In this document: positions 16,158-18,240 of the stretch, piece by piece | Layout: every line of letters starts with the position of its first letter | How positions within the stretch are numbered: the first letter of the stretch is position 1 | Origin: an uncultured Verrucomicrobiota bacterium | GTDB taxonomy: Bacteria > Verrucomicrobiota > Kiritimatiellia > RFP12 > UBA3636 | Reading direction: 5' to 3' | Length of the DNA: 18,240 bases | Assembly: GCA_946612175.1 (NCBI GenBank) | Contig: CAMOEO010000019.1 | Coordinates: forward strand, 1-18,240 | Position numbers and translations under genes: made by a program | The notes under the pieces: model-generated | Database searches by the model: none | What the model was told of the DNA's origin: nothing | The model's input: only the letters and a program-made list of their open reading frames with translations

Positions 16158-17183
16158 ATGGCACAGAAGAAGACGCCCGCGAAGAAGGCACCTACGAAAA
16201 CTCCCGCGAAGAAGGTATCCGTCAAGAAGACAGCGCCGGACTATTCCGAGATGACCCTCGAAGAGCTCGCGATCGAGTCGGGGATGACTCCGGAACGGGC
16301 TAGGGAAAGCCTGGCCGGGCTGCTCATGCTGGGCGATACCATGGAGGGCATCCGCGAGCGCCTTCTCAAGAAGATTGCCGAGCGGGATGCGAAGGCGGAG
16401 GCGGAAAAGAAGATCGCGGACGGAATCGCGCGCAACCGCGGAAAGGCTCTTCAGACCGTGACCGTTCCGCTACCCCGAAAGGGCGTCGACCTCGTGATGA
16501 AGGAACTCCCGTCGGGACTGTTCATGGGCGTTTTCCCCGTGACGAACAGGCAATGGTGGGCCGTTTTGGGCGGCGCTCGCCCGAGGAAGGCCGACGCCGA
16601 CCTTCCCCACACGGACTGCCCGCGCGACTACTACCCCTTCGAGGACCAGGGGGAGGATGAGTTCCGGGAATATTATGGGGAAGAAGAGTGGGAGGACGTG
16701 TGGCGGCGTTACATGGTGATTGCCTACGACGGCGTGTGCGAGCGTTTTCTCGAGAAGCTGAACGAACTGGACGCCGTGAAGAGCTCGGGACTCTCGTTCC
16801 GCCTCCCGACGGCGGAGGAGTGGGAATACGCCTGTCGCGCCGGATCGAAGGGCGACTACTGCCTTCGGGAAGACGGCGTGGAGATCACGGAAGAGAACCT
16901 CGATACCGTCTCATGGGGCGATGGCGAGTGGAATGGCACTTCTGAAGATTTGCCGCCGGTCGGCAGAAAGCGCGCCAATGCGTTCGGCCTCCACGACATG
17001 CTCGGCTTGGTCGGGGAATGGACCGCGAGCAACTGCGGGTACAAAGGAATCTACTGCGGCGGCCGGCGGGCGAAGGCTTCCAGTCGCGAGCGCCAACCGG
17101 CTTACGAGTGCAATCTCAAGTGTTTCGTCTCCGCGATGGACGACCTCGGCTTCCGCCTCTGCGCCGACCGCAGGGCCGACTAG
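16158..17183 (+). CDS. FGE/SUMF1-fold protein with a histone-H1-like N-terminal tail
   Basis: AGGAG (16144-16148) nine bases upstream supports ATG 16158. The 341-residue protein has three parts. Residues 1-27 are a Lys/Ala/Pro/Thr tail with repeated TPAKK, like histone H1 or other DNA-binding tails. Residues 31-95 are helical and charged (MTLEELAIESGMTPERARESL, then Lys/Glu/Ala-rich). From about 100 the formylglycine-generating-enzyme fold follows: GLFMGVFPVTNRQWWAVLG (120-138), SFRLPTAEEWEYACRAG (213-229), ANAFGLHDMLGLVGEW (273-288), CGGRRA (300-305) and LGFRLCAD (330-337). In true FGE a catalytic Cys pair follows the GGS-like motif; here that segment has no Cys (CNLKC comes later with different spacing), so sulfatase activation is unlikely. 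It could be a structural or ligand-binding FGE-fold protein. It lies 51 bp after recD and may share its transcript, since no clear promoter is seen in the gap. Confidence 0.85.
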   Translation: MAQKKTPAKKAPTKTPAKKVSVKKTAPDYSEMTLEELAIESGMTPERARESLAGLLMLGDTMEGIRERLLKKIAERDAKAEAEKKIADGIARNRGKALQTVTVPLPRKGVDLVMKELPSGLFMGVFPVTNRQWWAVLGGARPRKADADLPHTDCPRDYYPFEDQGEDEFREYYGEEEWEDVWRRYMVIAYDGVCERFLEKLNELDAVKSSGLSFRLPTAEEWEYACRAGSKGDYCLREDGVEITEENLDTVSWGDGEWNGTSEDLPPVGRKRANAFGLHDMLGLVGEWTASNCGYKGIYCGGRRAKASSRERQPAYECNLKCFVSAMDDLGFRLCADRRAD

Positions 17184-17200
17184 GGCTCGCAAGTCCGGCT

Positions 17201-17228
17201 CGTGCGCGACGGCTCCGCCGCGCGCACG
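17201..17228 (+). terminator. Strong hairpin after the FGE-fold gene
   Basis: CGTGCGCG (17201-17208) pairs with CGCGCACG (17221-17228), and inside it CGGC (17210-17213) pairs with GCCG (17217-17220) around a TCC loop, leaving one bulged A. Twelve G+C-rich pairs starting 17 bases after the stop codon suggest a 3' end or processing stem. It lacks a T tract. Confidence 0.35.
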
Positions 17229-17270
17229 GCCGGGCGTTGTCTCTCCGCTTCGCTCCGCGCACGCCCGGCC
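17228..17270 (+). other. 10-bp perfect inverted repeat
   Basis: GGCCGGGCGT (17228-17237) and ACGCCCGGCC (17261-17270) are exact complements with a 23-base loop. It sits between the preceding hairpin and the 47-bp repeat, so the stretch 17201-17315 is almost continuously folded. There is no T tract. It may act with the preceding stem at the operon end. Confidence 0.4.
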
Positions 17271-17315
17271 TTCGGTCTTCCGTGCGCGGGTCGTCGATGT
17301 CGTCGACCGGCTGCG
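17269..17315. repeat. 47-bp intergenic repeat, copy 2 (after the FGE-fold gene)
   Basis: This is 44/47 identical to 7518-7564, differing at single C/T or A/G positions. The palindromic core is at 17289-17308. Both copies lie 60-90 bp downstream of the last gene of an apparent operon and upstream of the next promoter. Confidence 0.7.
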
Positions 17316-17316
17316 A

Positions 17317-17500
17317 GGTCTTCCCGGTTTTGGGTTTTCGGCCGGCGCCGCTCGCGGCGCCTTTTCCGGGATTTCGCCCCGGGGTTTCGTGCGGCGTTCG
17401 CCGCCGCAGGGCAGTTTTTCGCGAAGTCCCGAACAAGCGCGGCCTCGCCGCGCGCCGACAACCCGGAGCGAAATCCCGAAAACCCGGCAACCCGAAGACC
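17317..17500 (+). other. Large imperfect inverted repeat, possible structured RNA or small non-autonomous element
   Basis: Three arm pairs are nested in order. GGTCTTC (17317-17323) pairs with GAAGACC (17494-17500). GGGTTTTCGG (17332-17341) pairs with CCGAAAACCC (17476-17485). GGGATTTCGCCCCGGG (17368-17383) pairs with CCCGGAGCGAAATCCC (17462-17477), with one mismatch. The left arm carries an extra hairpin (17344-17361). The centre contains further stems, GCGGC/GCCGC (17391-17404) and GCGCGGC/GCCGCGC (17437-17453). No convincing ORF occupies this 507-bp gap (17184-17690). The G·C content alone favours some pairing, but ordered A/T-containing arms such as GGGATTTCG are not expected by chance. 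Confidence 0.5.
17344..17365 (+). terminator. Intrinsic-terminator-like hairpin with short T tract
   Basis: GGCGCCG (17344-17350) and CGGCGCC (17355-17361) form a perfect stem around CTCG and are followed directly by TTTT (17362-17365). This is the most terminator-like signal in the gap after the FGE-fold gene. The T tract is short, so efficiency is uncertain. It is also the extra hairpin in the left arm of the larger inverted repeat. Confidence 0.45.
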
Positions 17501-17550
17501 CGGCACCGGAAAAGACCGGCCGCCGGGGTGAACTCTCCGCCGCCGACCGG

Positions 17551-17556
17551 TATACT
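17551..17556 (+). promoter_or_regulatory. Candidate -10 element for the last gene
   Basis: TATACT is identical to the -10 hexamers of the sbcDC and recCBD promoters and is also preceded by GG. At 17-bp spacing the -35 would be GTGAAC (17528-17533), a poor match. If used, it gives a leader of about 130 nt before the TTG start. Confidence 0.4.
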
Positions 17557-17612
17557 GGAACGTGCTCGAAGGAAATTCCCGAGCGGCTTTGCCGCGAGCA
17601 ATCGGCCGATGC

Positions 17613-17644
17613 GGGCGTGGCGGGGCGGAGACCCCGCCACGCCC
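17613..17644 (+). promoter_or_regulatory. 13-bp perfect hairpin in the leader of the last gene
   Basis: GGGCGTGGCGGGG (17613-17625) and CCCCGCCACGCCC (17632-17644) are exact complements around a six-base loop, CGGAGA. It is the most stable-looking hairpin seen in the window and lies 36 bases before the ribosome binding site. Possible roles are an attenuator, an RNA-stability element or a protein-binding site. No T tract follows, so simple termination is less likely. Confidence 0.5.
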
Positions 17645-17672
17645 TGCGAGGCCGCGAAACCTGCGAGGCCGC
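17643..17672 (+). repeat. Two direct copies of a 13-bp sequence before the last gene
   Basis: CCTGCGAGGCCGC occurs at 17643-17655 and 17660-17672, a 17-bp period. The first copy overlaps the end of the leader hairpin and the second ends eight bases before the AGGAG ribosome binding site. It could be an operator or a local duplication. Confidence 0.55.
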
Positions 17673-17690
17673 CAAAGAAAGGAGAACGAC

Positions 17691-18240
17691 TTGAACGCCG
17701 ACGAAATCCTTTCCGAATACGAAGCAAAACGCAAGGCCGCCCGCGAGAATCCCGGCGGAAACAACGCGGAGGCGATCCAGGCGCTGCACCCGTTCGCGGC
17801 GTCGCGGCTCGCGTGGCTCATCCGCGACGACTTCGACATGATCTACGTCCGCGGCTGCAGCACGCCGGTCCACCTGCTGGAGAAGGCGCTGACGGCGCCG
17901 GCGTCCAAGGTTCCGCCCAAGGAGAAGGCCCGCGTCTGGATGCGCTTCCTCCAGGAGGCGGACGTCGCGGGCTACCTCGCCCTGCTCGTCGCGAAGAGGG
18001 TCCCCGGCTTCCGGGATTTCCGGAACCTCGACGAGGACTGCTTCTCTTCGCGTATCCATCCGGTCCTGGATGACCCCGCCCCCAGGCGCCCCGCCTCCCG
18101 GGCGGGCGCCGAGCGGTTCCTGCGCGGGGCGGCGTCGACGGCGTCGGCGATCGCCTTCCTGCAGGCCGCGGAGAAGGATTCCCCGCTCTTCCCCGCCCGC
18201 GAGATGTTCCTCTACGCCTGCGCGAACTGCCCGTCCGCCG
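17691..18240 (+). CDS. Unrecognised protein, TTG start, 3' end beyond the window
   Basis: The frame opens at TTG 17691 with AGGAG (17680-17684) six bases upstream and stays open to the end, giving 183 residues. The first in-frame ATG (17838) would lose about 50 residues and has no better ribosome binding site. The N-terminus reads LNADEILSEYEAKRKAAREN with TTG as start, then a helical, charged protein with RLAWLIRDDFDMIYVRG (about 43-59), KARVWMRFLQEADVAGYLALL (83-103) and a Cys-containing MFLYACANCPSA at the cut end. There is no signal peptide, membrane helix or motif that I recognise. Codon use is like the genes from 3244 onward. The helix-rich pattern would suit a repeat or scaffold protein, but that is a guess. 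Confidence 0.75.
   Translation, partial: MNADEILSEYEAKRKAARENPGGNNAEAIQALHPFAASRLAWLIRDDFDMIYVRGCSTPVHLLEKALTAPASKVPPKEKARVWMRFLQEADVAGYLALLVAKRVPGFRDFRNLDEDCFSSRIHPVLDDPAPRRPASRAGAERFLRGAASTASAIAFLQAAEKDSPLFPAREMFLYACANCPSA

Noticed and set aside
17838..18240. ATG 17838 as start of the last gene
   Set aside because: It lacks a better ribosome binding site and would discard about 50 codons of normal-looking protein that follow a well-placed AGGAG and TTG.

Overview
The window is a G+C-rich bacterial segment in which every supported gene lies on the + strand. The organism cannot be named from the sequence. A formylglycine-generating-enzyme (FGE)-fold protein, a RecBCD set (not AddAB), sigma70-like promoters and a very high G+C content would fit a member of the PVC group (Verrucomicrobiota, Lentisphaerota or Kiritimatiellota). 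That placement is inference with low certainty.

Layout. (1) 1-3131 is a housekeeping block written almost entirely with C-ending codons. It holds the 3' part of an RdgB/HAM1 nucleotide-pool sanitising enzyme, a single-pass membrane protein of unknown function with an internal duplication, and a PcnB-type poly(A) polymerase with a repeat-bearing Pro/Ala/Arg-rich tail. (2) 3132-7459 is a promoter followed by sbcD-sbcC, the Mre11/Rad50-type nuclease. (3) 7460-7678 is an intergenic stretch with a 47-bp repeat and a second, nearly identical promoter. (4) 7679-16106 is a 44-codon ORF followed by recC-recB-recD, tightly packed with good ribosome binding sites and an ATGA overlap between recB and recD. 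(5) 16158-17183 is an FGE-fold protein with a histone-H1-like lysine/alanine tail. (6) 17184-17690 is a 507-bp non-coding stretch rich in hairpins, with the second copy of the 47-bp repeat. (7) 17691-18240 is the start of an unrecognised gene with a TTG start codon, cut by the window end.

How the genes fit together. SbcCD opens and trims hairpin or protein-blocked DNA ends. RecBCD resects double-strand ends and loads RecA. Here the two machines lie side by side and each starts from a promoter sharing the two hexamers, a 17-bp spacer that is almost identical, and flanking sequence, which suggests co-expression as a double-strand-break repair island. In both cases a short ORF lies between the promoter and the first large gene.

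No RNA gene, CRISPR array, insertion sequence or prophage gene was recognised. I do not see a clearly new multi-gene system. The best candidates for new biology are the shared promoter module, the operon-boundary repeats, the large folded element at 17317-17500, and the H1-tailed FGE-fold protein next to recBCD.
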